From: JBJYKD01 sp049310025
Lineage (GTDB): Bacteria; Bacillota; Thermosediminibacteria; Thermosediminibacterales; Tepidanaerobacteraceae
NCBI RefSeq assembly: GCF_049310025.1
Contig: NZ_JBJYKD010000007.1
Location: forward strand, 1 to 64,000
Direction of reading: 5' to 3'
Length of the DNA stretch: 64,000 nucleotides
Shown: piece by piece, positions 46,980-54,619 of the stretch
Position numbering within the stretch: the stretch's first letter is position 1
Layout: every line of letters starts with the position of its first letter
Notes under the pieces: generated by a model
What the model saw: the letters and a program-made list of their open reading frames with translations, nothing else
What the model was told of the DNA's origin: nothing
Databases searched by the model: none
Program-made: the position numbers and the translations under genes

Positions 46980-47258
46980 CTATCTTATACGGCGCAGTAT
47001 TATTTCCTCATGTGTTGATACTTCGGCTTCGATTCGATCCAGTTTATCACTATTCTGTTTGTATCCGTCGAATAGCGCTGAAAGTTTCTCACCATGCTCC
47101 TTTTCGATTTTAAGTACGATTTTTTCAAGCTCGTCAATTCTTTGGTTTACCTGATCCATTCTTTGGTTCACCTGATTAAATCTTTCATCTACTCGATTAA
47201 ATCCTTTTTGCATTTCAGCATACAGCTTTGTCATAAGGTTTAGCATTTCATTATCCAT
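46980..47258 (-). CDS. Short coiled-coil protein (copy A of the switch)
   Basis: A 92-residue protein with continuous heptads (MQKGFNRVDERFNQVNQRMD) and a C-terminal conserved part LSALFDGYKQNSDKLDRIEA. ATG 47258 follows AAAGGAGGA. It is homologous to the protein at 48265, sharing the ALFD...DR...RIE pattern; in both cases it lies directly after an XRE gene on the minus strand. Possibly modulates that repressor or another coiled-coil partner (inference). Confidence 0.65.
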   Translation of the reverse strand: MDNEMLNLMTKLYAEMQKGFNRVDERFNQVNQRMDQVNQRIDELEKIVLKIEKEHGEKLSALFDGYKQNSDKLDRIEAEVSTHEEIILRRIR

Positions 47259-47289
47259 CGAAATCCTCCTTTGACTAATATTAACGAAT

Positions 47290-47691
47290 TTATAAATCAT
47301 CATGTGCGGCTTCTTCATCTTCGATGGCCTTGATTATGCGGATTATCTTCTTGATATCGCCGGGAGGCATGTCTTTAATCTGTTTAAAGAGTAATTTTAA
47401 ATCCTCCCGATTCTTTAGTTCATCCCAGAACTTCGCCAGCTCTGGATCGTCAGAGATGGAGTCGGTGATTTTCTCGGCAGGGTTGCGAATATTGGAAACT
47501 CCCATTAACCAGTCAAGAGTAACCTGAAAATATTCAGCTATTTTTTTCTTAATTTCATCATTAGGAGTGCTTTTATCACTTTCATATAAAGAAACTGCAT
47601 ATTTTGTTACTCCGAATAATTTTCCGAATTCTTCCTGAGTCATTTCTTTTTCAAGTCTAAGTTGTTTTATTCTTTCGCCTAATGTTGGCAT
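47290..47691 (-). CDS. XRE-type repressor (ImmR-like, copy A)
   Basis: A 133-residue regulator. Helix-turn-helix at about 5-60 (RLEKEMTQEEFGKLFGVTKY) and an acidic C-terminal tail. It is transcribed divergently from another XRE gene across a 175-bp control region, with the coiled-coil gene and ImmA downstream. This is the classic layout of an ICE or prophage immunity repressor. RBS: GAGGGTGTTGAA before ATG. Confidence 0.85.
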   Translation of the reverse strand: MPTLGERIKQLRLEKEMTQEEFGKLFGVTKYAVSLYESDKSTPNDEIKKKIAEYFQVTLDWLMGVSNIRNPAEKITDSISDDPELAKFWDELKNREDLKLLFKQIKDMPPGDIKKIIRIIKAIEDEEAAHDDL

Positions 47692-47795
47692 TTCAACACC
47701 CTCATGTTTAAAATTACTAAACTGATTTTATTATAAACCTGTCTATTTTTTCTGTAAATATAGTTTAAAAAACTTCAATTTATATTGAAAATCTA

Positions 47796-47824
47796 TTGAC
47801 AGTTTAATTATACTCTACTATAAT
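47796..47824 (+). promoter_or_regulatory. Consensus promoter of switch A (rightward)
   Basis: Perfect TTGACA (47796-47801), 17-bp spacer, perfect TATAAT (47819-47824). Repeated AGTTTAA-type half-sites (about 47762, 47801) in the same 175-bp interval are possible XRE operators. Confidence 0.85.
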
Positions 47825-47866
47825 AATAGATGAAGTTGAGCAGAATTCAACAGAGGAGGTATAAAA

Positions 47867-48103
47867 TTGAATCTACATAAACTCAAAGAGCTTAGAAAAG
47901 CTAAAGGTTTAACACAAGAACAGATGGCTAAACTACTGGGATACAAGGATAAAAGCGGTTATTGTCAACTTGAAAATGGTGACATCAAAATGACATTAGA
48001 AAAGGCCATTAAAATTAGTAAGATACTTGAAGCTGATATCAAGGAAATTTTTTTTGAAGTAAATGTTGAGAGCTGCTCAACAAAAATTAAGCAAACCGCA
48101 TAA
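47867..48103 (+). CDS. XRE-type small regulator (Cro-like, copy A)
   Basis: A 78-residue HTH protein (LTQEQMAKLLGYKDKSGYCQ, LEKAIKISKILEADIKEIF). TTG start after AGGAGGT. Divergent from the ImmR-like gene; by analogy it would be the opposing regulator of the rightward operon. It is followed 24 bp later by the small MIPK protein. Confidence 0.82.
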   Translation: MNLHKLKELRKAKGLTQEQMAKLLGYKDKSGYCQLENGDIKMTLEKAIKISKILEADIKEIFFEVNVESCSTKIKQTA

Positions 48104-48126
48104 CTTTGAAAGGGAGAAAAGAAGCC

Positions 48127-48279
48127 ATGATACCTAAAATAGTTGAAATGGAATCCCGGCCGCCGGAAGGTATGACCCGGGAACAACTGGAAAGAATACC
48201 CCGGCCTAATATGCTGGCACTGGCCCGGAAACTGGCTATGGAGACAAAAGACGAACTGTATTTGTCAAGCTTTACTTAA
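48127..48279 (+). CDS. MIPK small protein, copy A
   Basis: A 50-residue protein beginning MIPKIVEMESRPPEGM. Strong nucleotide identity (about 88% by eye over the first 120 bases) to copy B at 49297. The C-terminus differs (ends LYLSSFT) and overlaps the 3' end of the next minus-strand gene. AAGGGAG precedes the ATG. Function unknown. Confidence 0.6.
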   Translation: MIPKIVEMESRPPEGMTREQLERIPRPNMLALARKLAMETKDELYLSSFT

Positions 48280-48528
48280 CTCTTTTAACATACTGTCATG
48301 ATAAGCGACCTTAAGGGAGAGCCGGTCCAGCTTTCCTTCAATTCGGGAGAGAGAGTCAAGAACGCGGTCGTTTACGTCTAACTGGACTTCGCGGGCGTCG
48401 AAAAGAGCTTTGACCTTAGCAACTAATTCATCCTCCATTCGTATTTGAGATTCTTCTACACGCCGGACTTTTTCCTCCATGGAGGTTACTTTATCTACTA
48501 AAAGTTCAAGGAGTTCGCGTTCTGTCAT
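48265..48528 (-). CDS. Short coiled-coil protein (copy B of the switch)
   Basis: An 87-residue protein with heptads (KVTSMEEKVRRVEESQIRME) and the same ALFD...DR...SRIE...H pattern as the protein at 46980. Lies 2 bp after the XRE repressor copy B, so co-translated with it. Confidence 0.65.
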   Translation of the reverse strand: MTERELLELLVDKVTSMEEKVRRVEESQIRMEDELVAKVKALFDAREVQLDVNDRVLDSLSRIEGKLDRLSLKVAYHDSMLKELSKA

Positions 48529-48530
48529 TA

Positions 48531-48845
48531 TTATTCTCCTTTCTGGTCCTTCATAGTCTGTATAAACCTTGCGAGAAGTTCGGCCTGCTCAGGTGTAAGG
48601 TTTTTAACTTCTTTCATGAGTGAGGATATTTCTGGAGGGATTTGACGTTCTTCTTCAGAAAAGAATTCGGCAAGCGTTATGCCGAGCGCGTCGCAGATTT
48701 TCTGGAGGGTTTGTAAGGACGGTGTATTGATATTACGCTCAATATTACTTAAATACTCACGAGTTAAACCAATTTTTTTAGATAAAGCAGTTATAGTAAT
48801 GGTTTTAGATTTTCTTATTTCTTTTAATCTTTTTCCTATATCCAT
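48531..48845 (-). CDS. XRE-type repressor (copy B)
   Basis: A 104-residue regulator. HTH at about 15-60 (ITALSKKIGLTREYLSNIER), then a C-terminal helix (LTPEQAELLARFIQTMKD). ATG 48845 follows AGAGGAG; a start at 48917 has no ribosome site and lies within the promoter region. Divergent from the XRE gene at 49041, forming the second switch. Confidence 0.83.
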   Translation of the reverse strand: MDIGKRLKEIRKSKTITITALSKKIGLTREYLSNIERNINTPSLQTLQKICDALGITLAEFFSEEERQIPPEISSLMKEVKNLTPEQAELLARFIQTMKDQKGE

Positions 48846-48988
48846 ACTTACTCCTCTTAATAAACTTGTAATATTATACTTCACATTTATTATAAGTGGA
48901 TTGTGTAAAAAAGACAAGATATTTAAAGAAAGTTAAAGAAATATCGAGAAATTAAATTTAAATTGTGAATTATGACATTACATATAAA

Positions 48989-49017
48989 TTGATTTTAGCG
49001 AAGTTATACTTTACAAT
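48989..49017 (+). promoter_or_regulatory. Rightward promoter of switch B
   Basis: TTGATT (48989-48994), 17-bp spacer, TACAAT (49012-49017). TTATACTTYACA occurs both here (about 49003) and over the leftward start region (about 48874), suggesting paired operators. Confidence 0.65.
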
Positions 49018-49040
49018 AGTAATCAAAGTGGGGTGATACA

Positions 49041-49235
49041 TTGCTAAGAATAAAAGAAACGAGAGAGTCAGTAGGTTTAACTCAAAAAGAATTAGCAAAT
49101 ACAGTTGGAGTTTCTAGAGAATATATTTCTGCACTTGAAAACGGTCGTTATAGCCCATCATTAAATTTATTAAAAAAAATCGCTAAAACCTTAAATGTGA
49201 GCGTCAAGGACCTAATAGAAGACGAATCCGCCTAA
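49041..49235 (+). CDS. XRE-type small regulator (copy B)
   Basis: A 64-residue HTH protein nearly all of which is the DNA-binding domain (LTQKELANTVGVSREYISAL, KKIAKTLNVSVKDLIED). TTG start after GGGGTGAT. Family members this short are often small activators or Cro-type repressors. Followed by MIPK copy B. Confidence 0.82.
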   Translation: MLRIKETRESVGLTQKELANTVGVSREYISALENGRYSPSLNLLKKIAKTLNVSVKDLIEDESA

Positions 49236-49296
49236 AATATATATTCTCTATCTTACATTAATTTCCTTCAAGTGTTCTTATGAAGGGGGTACTTAG

Positions 49297-49455
49297 ATGA
49301 TACCAAAGATAATCGAAATGGAATCCGGGCCGCCGGAAGGCATGACCCGGGAACAACTGGAAAGAATACTCCGGCCTAATATGCTGGCCCTGGCCCGGAT
49401 TTTAGCCATGGAGATAAAAAAGGATATGGAGAATAAAGACCAGGACGCCCGCTAA
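49297..49455 (+). CDS. MIPK small protein, copy B
   Basis: A 52-residue protein, MIPKIIEMESGPPEGM at the N-terminus and a charged tail. Intact version of the paralogue at 48127. GAAGGGGGT precedes the ATG. Function unknown; its conserved linkage to a divergent XRE pair suggests a role in the switch. Confidence 0.6.
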   Translation: MIPKIIEMESGPPEGMTREQLERILRPNMLALARILAMEIKKDMENKDQDAR

Positions 49456-49525
49456 AAACCCGGTGAAAAAACGCTGTGTCAAACGCTTACGCTGCTTCGG
49501 CGGTTAAAACAGGGGGTGGCATGAT

Positions 49526-49702
49526 ATGAATTCATGGGTTGAATTTGCTCCGGTAAAAAATAAAAGCATGATTTTTAACCTGGCAGAAAAACTGATGCAG
49601 ATTAAGCCTGTGAGGCTTGAAAGTGTGCCTGAAGGATGGAAGTTAAGTATTTTGGTGGGAAAGGAGAAGAAGGATGGAGAAAAGATGGGCCAGCTGGTCT
49701 GA
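49526..49702 (+). CDS. Small hypothetical protein
   Basis: A 58-residue reading frame (MNSWVEFAPVKNKSMIFNLA) after AGGGGGTGG; overlaps the start of the sigma-like gene by 29 bp. No family recognised. Confidence 0.5.
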   Translation: MNSWVEFAPVKNKSMIFNLAEKLMQIKPVRLESVPEGWKLSILVGKEKKDGEKMGQLV

Positions 49703-50216
49703 GATGGAGGAGCAGTATAGAGAAGGGGCTTTGGCCTTGAAAAAGGTGCGTGAAAGGATGAAGGCTGACGATTATCAGGGCACCGTTGCCGATAGGGAAA
49801 TTATGGGCGGTATGATACGGGACCTGGAGGATACGAGGAGGGTCCTGAAAACCAAGGTACTGTATGAATTCGGGTCATTGTCGGAGAATGAACTGGTGCT
49901 TTTGACGGACAGACAACGGGAAATTGCGGAGCTACGGCAGCGGTATAACTACCGAGAAATAGCCGAAATCTTGGGTATATCACCAAAAACGGCATTTGAT
50001 GTTTTTCAGAAGGCCGTGAGGAACGTAAAAAAGATTAAACGCCAGGGAGAAAAAGGATTACCGATTGGCTTAAGCCCGCAGCAAGAACAAATATACATAT
50101 TAAGCCGTCAAGGTAAAAGCCCAAAAGAAATCGCTGAGATAATTGGATGTGATTATAGGTCCATTCATACTCAGCTAAAACGAATCAGTAAAAAGGTAGA
50201 CAAAAGCGCAAGGTAA
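49674..50216 (+). CDS. Sigma-70 region-4-like double HTH regulator
   Basis: A 180-residue protein. Two region-4-type helix-turn-helices: about 78-116 (LTDRQREIAEL ... YREIAEILGISPKTAFDVF) and about 133-172 (LSPQQEQIYIL ... EIAEIIGCDYRSIHTQLK). An N-terminal helical part lacks region 2, so it is not a full sigma factor. It may regulate late or transfer genes of the element, like phage sigma-like activators. A terminator follows. Confidence 0.75.
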   Translation: MEKRWASWSEMEEQYREGALALKKVRERMKADDYQGTVADREIMGGMIRDLEDTRRVLKTKVLYEFGSLSENELVLLTDRQREIAELRQRYNYREIAEILGISPKTAFDVFQKAVRNVKKIKRQGEKGLPIGLSPQQEQIYILSRQGKSPKEIAEIIGCDYRSIHTQLKRISKKVDKSAR

Positions 50217-50235
50217 TTGACCACACTATAAGTGT

Positions 50236-50262
50236 GCCTATAGGAGCCGATAGGCTTTTTTA
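50236..50262 (+). terminator. Terminator after the sigma-like gene
   Basis: GCCTAT (50236-50241) pairs with ATAGGC (50250-50255), then T6. Confidence 0.85.
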
Positions 50263-50305
50263 TTTTGTCCTTTTAAGATACAAAATCTAAGGGAGGTATT
50301 AAACC

Positions 50306-50539
50306 TTGAAACATGGCTTAATTAAGGATTTAAACAGCATTTATGATATTTTGCAAGATTACGACTTAACAAAAATGGTTCAAAGTATGGATCTATGCGG
50401 CTGTAATGAAATTCTGAGGGATTATGTGATTTTATCCCAAAGAATATTGCAAAAGATGATAAAACCAGACAAATCTTCCGGCCAACGCAAAAACAGGGGA
50501 AGGTTTACTTATCGCCGGGTATCAGCGCAAGCACATTAA
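50306..50539 (+). CDS. Small hypothetical protein
   Basis: A 77-residue protein; TTG start after GGGAGG. Helical N-terminal half with two adjacent Cys (LCGCNEIL) and a basic tail. No family recognised. Confidence 0.6.
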   Translation: MKHGLIKDLNSIYDILQDYDLTKMVQSMDLCGCNEILRDYVILSQRILQKMIKPDKSSGQRKNRGRFTYRRVSAQAH

Positions 50540-50557
50540 AATCGAGAGGTGATAGGA

Positions 50558-50905
50558 GTGGACAGGAGGCTTTTCTCTATATTGGAAAAGCATGACGACT
50601 GGTTTAATGACAAGGGAGACGAGAAGAACTTGCAGGCTAAAGAGGCAATATACGTTTTTTACAAAGAACTTTTAAGATATAAACCTGCAAAAGACGAAAG
50701 GTCGTTATTTTATTATAAAAGGACATTTGATGAGCAATGTGCTGCCAGGGCGCTGGCAAGTATAAAACAAGCCTTTAAGGAACAGAAATATATGAGAGCG
50801 GCCAATGAAATAATAACGCTAATGCATTATGAGCCGGGGGGAAGAATGGGAAAAACAATACATGAAAGTCTTAAAAAGCTGCTGGAAGAAGAATTGAGCC
50901 TGTAA
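50558..50905 (+). CDS. Small hypothetical protein
   Basis: A 115-residue, mostly helical protein (RLFSILEKHDDWFNDKGDEK; FDEQCAARALASIKQAF). GTG 50558 follows GAGAGGTGAT; the in-frame GTG at 50549 overlaps that site. No family recognised. Confidence 0.6.
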   Translation: MDRRLFSILEKHDDWFNDKGDEKNLQAKEAIYVFYKELLRYKPAKDERSLFYYKRTFDEQCAARALASIKQAFKEQKYMRAANEIITLMHYEPGGRMGKTIHESLKKLLEEELSL

Positions 50906-50943
50906 TCCTCATAATGGGAAAAGGCTCATTTATTTTGACTTAA

Positions 50944-50970
50944 AACAACAACCCGCCGGAAGGGGGGAAA
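50944..50970 (+). repeat. AACAAC-hairpin repeat, copy 1
   Basis: AAACAACAACC then CCGCC-GGAA-GGGGG hairpin, placed just before the ribosome site of the next gene. Confidence 0.7.
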
Positions 50971-50983
50971 GGAGAGGCCTCAA

Positions 50984-51547
50984 ATGAGCGTTCATGACCT
51001 GCTGAATCTAAAAATTCCTTTTAAACTTAAAGAAACAGAAATGGTTTTTAGTTACGAGATGTTTACTTATGGGGTGCTTGTTCTCTCGGATGGGGAAGGC
51101 ATTAAAATGTTTAAAAGCAGTTTGTATAGTCAATTTTTGGATAAGGTTCCTGATCTGGAACTGATAGATAACAATGATCTCAAGTTTTTTAAAGACAATT
51201 ACTACGATAAAGAGAAGGGATTCTCTGATTTTAACGTAAAACCGGTTATGTTTTTTGTGGATATCAAAAATGATTATAATCCTCTAAAAGCCATATGTCA
51301 TAGAAGGGCGAGAACTTTTCCTTATGGATTAATCTCTTTTTTGAACATTGAAGAAGGTTTAATTTTTTCCCGATATGGTAAATATTATAGAATTTTGATC
51401 ATAGATAGAGACATTAAAGATAAAAGCTTGATTGATTTTATTTGGAATACCGATAAAGGCTCGGATATAACGATAAAAACATCAGAGTATTTATTTAAAA
51501 GTGACTTTAAGTTATTTATGTCCGATGATATCAGGATTTTCATATAA
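50984..51547 (+). CDS. Hypothetical protein
   Basis: A 187-residue protein, AT-rich, mixed alpha/beta (FSYEMFTYGVLVLSDGEGIK; GKYYRILIIDRDIKD). No membrane segments or known motifs. Its leader carries the AACAAC-hairpin. Function unknown. Confidence 0.65.
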   Translation: MSVHDLLNLKIPFKLKETEMVFSYEMFTYGVLVLSDGEGIKMFKSSLYSQFLDKVPDLELIDNNDLKFFKDNYYDKEKGFSDFNVKPVMFFVDIKNDYNPLKAICHRRARTFPYGLISFLNIEEGLIFSRYGKYYRILIIDRDIKDKSLIDFIWNTDKGSDITIKTSEYLFKSDFKLFMSDDIRIFI

Positions 51548-51648
51548 ATCTTTATAAATACAATCAGTTTTGATTTTATAGCCGTTTTTTTGCCAAAAAA
51601 TTTCTAGCTCTTTTCGTCTGGCGGCATTTTGGGAAATCCTTCATAAAA

Positions 51649-51674
51649 AACAACAACCCGCCGCAAGGCGGAAA
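51649..51674 (+). repeat. AACAAC-hairpin repeat, copy 2
   Basis: AACAACAACC then a perfect CCGCC-GCAA-GGCGG hairpin and AAA, in the leader of the next gene, 20 bp before its ATG. Confidence 0.75.
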
Positions 51675-51693
51675 TAAAGAAAGGAGCGGTATT

Positions 51694-52221
51694 ATGTCCG
51701 ATGCCTTGACAGATATTGAACGTGACATCCATCTTGCGGAGCTGGAACGGGAAATTGAGGAGAAGGAACGACAGTTTTTAAAAACTCCCTCAAGGCAGCT
51801 TGCCGGGGAGTTGTATTGTTTATGGAAAAGTTATACGGAAAGGCCGTGCGGATACAGTGCTTCTCCTGATTGTTTAAAAGCCGCCGAAAGGATTGCTTTT
51901 TACAATGACTGGACGGAGGGAAGGGGTGTTGAATTTTTACGGAAGTATTATAACAATGATACCCTGGTTCTCGGGATAGGGGAAGGTTTTATTGTAGAGC
52001 CGAATATTGACAGATTTATTTTGCGGACATTATACAAAACGATAGGGCCTGTTTATCACAGCAAGGTGGCCGTAAAAATAACGGTTGAGCCTGTCGGGAA
52101 GATAACATGCAGTCAATGCCCTTATTTTGGCCAATACTACCATCTTGGCTGCGAGTCTTATGTTAAAGAAGAATACAGGGAACGCAAGAATAGGTTAAGG
52201 AGGAACAGATATGATCAATAA
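51694..52221 (+). CDS. Cys-containing hypothetical protein
   Basis: A 175-residue protein: N-terminal charged helix (HLAELEREIEEKERQFLK), a central domain, and a C-terminal CSQCPYFGQYYHLGC motif that could bind a metal ion. AAGGAGCGG before ATG. Overlaps ssb by 11 bp. No family recognised. Confidence 0.65.
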   Translation: MSDALTDIERDIHLAELEREIEEKERQFLKTPSRQLAGELYCLWKSYTERPCGYSASPDCLKAAERIAFYNDWTEGRGVEFLRKYYNNDTLVLGIGEGFIVEPNIDRFILRTLYKTIGPVYHSKVAVKITVEPVGKITCSQCPYFGQYYHLGCESYVKEEYRERKNRLRRNRYDQ

Positions 52222-52537
52222 CGTTACGCTCGTTGGAAGGCTGACCAGAGACCCTGAATTGAAGAAGGTGAATGATATTTCAGTATGTGCTTTTACGCTT
52301 GCCGTGGACAGGAATTATAAGAACAGCGAAGGAGAAAAAGAAACGGATTTTATACCCGTTACGGCATGGAGAAAGCTGGCCGAAATATGCGGGGACAACT
52401 TGAAAAAAGGCAGGATGGTAGGGGTTTGCGGCAGGATACAGACAAAAACATGGGAAAATGGAGAAGGAAAAAAGTCCAGGACTACGGAAGTGGTGGCGGA
52501 TAATGTGGTTTTTCTGGATAAAAAGATCGATGATTAG
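52211..52537 (+). CDS. ssb: Single-stranded DNA-binding protein (short, element-borne)
   Basis: A 108-residue OB-fold protein: MINNVTLVGRLTRDPEL, DFIPVTAWRKLAEICGDNLK, VADNVVFLDKK. It lacks the acidic tail DDDIPF that recruits partners in chromosomal SSB, ending in KKIDD. It likely serves the element's own replication. Upstream neighbour overlaps; origin-like repeats follow at once. Confidence 0.93.
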   Translation: MINNVTLVGRLTRDPELKKVNDISVCAFTLAVDRNYKNSEGEKETDFIPVTAWRKLAEICGDNLKKGRMVGVCGRIQTKTWENGEGKKSRTTEVVADNVVFLDKKIDD

Positions 52538-52650
52538 CTGTGGATACTGCCGGACCTGATGGATTTGTGGACAAGTCTCACAGGCTCGACTTGTCCACAA
52601 GCTCCACAGGCCCTTGGATAAGTCTCGCATGATGCTCTACTTATCCACAG
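52538..52650. other. Cluster of DnaA-box-like inverted repeats
   Basis: TTGTGGACAAG (52565-52575) with CTTGTCCACAA (52590-52600); TGGATAAGT (52615-52623) with ACTTATCCA (52639-52647), giving TTATCCACA; plus CTGTGGATA (52538-52546). TTATCCACA is the DnaA-box consensus, and the TTGTCCACA versions differ by one base. Could be an origin or a pair of regulatory hairpins. The rest up to 52780 has T-rich sequence only. Confidence 0.5.
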
Positions 52651-52780
52651 TATCGCACAGCTTCTGCTGCTGTTTTTTTTATATTTATTTATTTTTTCCC
52701 TGGGGGCTGGGATGTATGTTGTTAAAGATTATACCCTGCAGCTTAAAGGAAGCAAATGAGTTCATAAAGGAGATGATATT

Positions 52781-53590
52781 TTGGATCCTGTTTTGCGATA
52801 TCCCGGGGCTAAATGGTCCATAGCGGACTGGATCATACAGCACTTTCCACCGCATCAGGTATATTTGGAGCCGTTTTTTGGCTCCGGAGCGGTGTTTTTC
52901 AGAAAAAGGCCGGCCGGTATAGAAACAATAAACGACATAGACAGTAATGTAGTTAATCTATTTCGTGTTATACGAGACCGTCCTGAAGAATTGGCACGGT
53001 TGATAGAGTGTACGCCGTGGTCCCGGGAAGAATACCAACAGAGCTGCGAACAAACCGGTGATCCTCTGGAAGATGCGCGCCGCTTTTTAGTGCGCTGCTG
53101 GCAGTCTTATGGAACCGATTTATATCGAAGGCCGGGATGGAACAACAGTAAACGGGCAAGTCTCCGGGTAAGCCGCAACAACGAATTTTTAAAGCTGCCG
53201 CAGATTGTATTAGAGATAACACGGCGGCTGAAATATGCTCAAATAGAAAATATGGATGCCGTAAAGCTTATTAAGGAATACAATTATCCGGAGGTCCTTA
53301 TATATGCCGATCCGCCATATATGATACAAACCAGGACCGCCGGTAAACGGTACAAGAACGAAATGACAACCGAAAAGCATGAGGAATTGTTAGAAACTCT
53401 TAAAAATCATAAGGGGCCGGCTTTCATTTCAGGATATCCCAATGAACTTTACGACCGGGTGTTAAGCGGCTGGTCCATAGACATAATAGAAACTACAACC
53501 ATGTACGGCAAAAAAAGGAAAGAATGCATTTGGATAAACCCAATTGCTGCCGAATATCATCGGCAATACAGCCTTTTTAGCAGCTGGTAA
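52781..53590 (+). CDS. Dam-type DNA adenine methylase (second)
   Basis: A 269-residue D12-class methylase. VLRYPGAKWSIADWIIQHFP and LEPFFGSGAVFF form the AdoMet site; ADPPYMIQTR is the catalytic motif. TTG start after GGAGATG. It differs strongly from the methylase at 43580, so it is not a recent duplicate. Placed between the origin-like repeats and the replication gene, it may mark element DNA. Confidence 0.9.
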   Translation: MDPVLRYPGAKWSIADWIIQHFPPHQVYLEPFFGSGAVFFRKRPAGIETINDIDSNVVNLFRVIRDRPEELARLIECTPWSREEYQQSCEQTGDPLEDARRFLVRCWQSYGTDLYRRPGWNNSKRASLRVSRNNEFLKLPQIVLEITRRLKYAQIENMDAVKLIKEYNYPEVLIYADPPYMIQTRTAGKRYKNEMTTEKHEELLETLKNHKGPAFISGYPNELYDRVLSGWSIDIIETTTMYGKKRKECIWINPIAAEYHRQYSLFSSW

Positions 53591-53614
53591 TTAAATTACT
53601 GAGGATGATTAATA

Positions 53615-54619
53615 ATGGGCAATAGCTACTTTTCAAGGTTCGGTGAAATAATAGCCCGTAACGGAATAGCTTCTATACCGGACGCCATATTCTCCTGTCA
53701 GAGAGAACTTAATCTCGGCGTCGGCGAGTGCTGGTTTGTGGCCCAGATTCTCAGGCATAAATGGACCACCGAACTGCCGCGGCCTTCTTTGCGAAAAATG
53801 GCAGCATATACAGGCGTGAGCGAAAGGACCTTGCACAATTATAAAAACTCGTTAGTTGAGAAAGGGTACCTTATTCTTCAAAATCGTTTGGATAGGACAG
53901 GCAGAAAAGATACGAACTACTACGATTTTTCTCCTCTTTTTGATGCAATTATAGAGATCCTGAACAGTAAAGATAATACAGCTAACCCGATTGAAGAAGA
54001 AAATGAGGAATTAGAAGTTGAAGGGGTATCTGAAAATATTTCAGATAGGGGGGTATCTGAAAATTTTTCAGATAGTATCTGTAAATTTTTCAGTGGGGTA
54101 TATGAAAATTTTTCAGAACACAAACAGAAGAATATACAAACAGAAAAATATATAAATAACAACAACCCGCCGAAAGGTGGAAAAGACACCCGGCCCGAGG
54201 CCGGGGTTGTTATTGAAGAAAACGAAAAAGATTCCCAGCCTTCGGCTGGGGTTGTTGTTGAGATTAATAAAATCTTTCAGCAGGCGACCGGGAGAGATAA
54301 GCTTTCGTTTTTCAACATGCTGGTTTTAGAATATGGTCCCGATGCCGTCAAAAAAGCGGTGATGTATCTTAAAGACTCACTTGAAAGGAATGAAATTAAA
54401 AATCCGGAAGGCTTTGTTGTTGAGGCCTTGAGAAATAAATGGGACCTGGAAACATTTGATTATCAGAAGTTTCTGGATATTAGAAACAAGAGGCGTCTGG
54501 AAGAGACTCAAAAGCTGCTGGATGAAATAAAGGACACCAGGGCATCGCCGGAGAAGGCGAAAGAGTATCTTCGGGAAATAAAAGAAAAGCTTAAGGGCGA
54601 ACAGAAAGAGGTGTTGTAA
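53615..54619 (+). CDS. Replication protein with winged-helix and DnaD-like domains
   Basis: A 334-residue protein. N-terminal winged helix (about 48-105, RKMAAYTGVSERTLHNYKNS) as in phage replication initiators; a low-complexity linker at about 125-218; a DnaD-like C-terminal domain (about 225-278, ALRNKWDLETFDYQKF) and a coiled-coil tail. The linker is coded by four palindromic iterons and three GC hairpins, so the gene probably contains its own origin, as in lambda O. It should bind the iterons and load helicase. Ends at the start of cpaE. Confidence 0.78.
   Translation: MGNSYFSRFGEIIARNGIASIPDAIFSCQRELNLGVGECWFVAQILRHKWTTELPRPSLRKMAAYTGVSERTLHNYKNSLVEKGYLILQNRLDRTGRKDTNYYDFSPLFDAIIEILNSKDNTANPIEEENEELEVEGVSENISDRGVSENFSDSICKFFSGVYENFSEHKQKNIQTEKYINNNNPPKGGKDTRPEAGVVIEENEKDSQPSAGVVVEINKIFQQATGRDKLSFFNMLVLEYGPDAVKKAVMYLKDSLERNEIKNPEGFVVEALRNKWDLETFDYQKFLDIRNKRRLEETQKLLDEIKDTRASPEKAKEYLREIKEKLKGEQKEVL
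54027..54119. repeat. Four 21-bp palindromic iterons inside the replication gene
   Basis: Copies at 54027, 54054, 54076 and 54099. The first is a perfect palindrome (TATCTGAAA-ATA-TTTCAGATA), the second nearly so, the last two degenerate. Spacing is 27, 22 and 23 bp. Coding sense repeats GVSENxSD. Candidate initiator-binding sites. Confidence 0.75.
54158..54184 (+). repeat. AACAAC-hairpin repeat, copy 3 (in coding sequence)
   Basis: AACAACAACC then CCGCC-GAAA-GGTGG, encoding NNNPPKGGK. Confidence 0.7.
54188..54215 (-). repeat. AACAAC-hairpin repeat, copy 4 (inverted, in coding sequence)
   Basis: CCCGGCC-CGA-GGCCGGG (perfect 7-bp stem) followed by GTTGTTATTG, the reverse orientation of the family. 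Confidence 0.7.
54232..54260 (-). repeat. AACAAC-hairpin repeat, copy 5 (inverted, in coding sequence)
   Basis: CCCAGCC-TTC-GGCTGGG followed by GTTGTTGTTG; reverse orientation, able to pair with copy 3's AACAACAAC. Confidence 0.7.

Noticed and set aside
47867..49235. Type II toxin-antitoxin pairs from the small XRE genes
   Set aside because: No adjacent toxin family recognised; the divergent layout with ImmA fits a repressor switch better.
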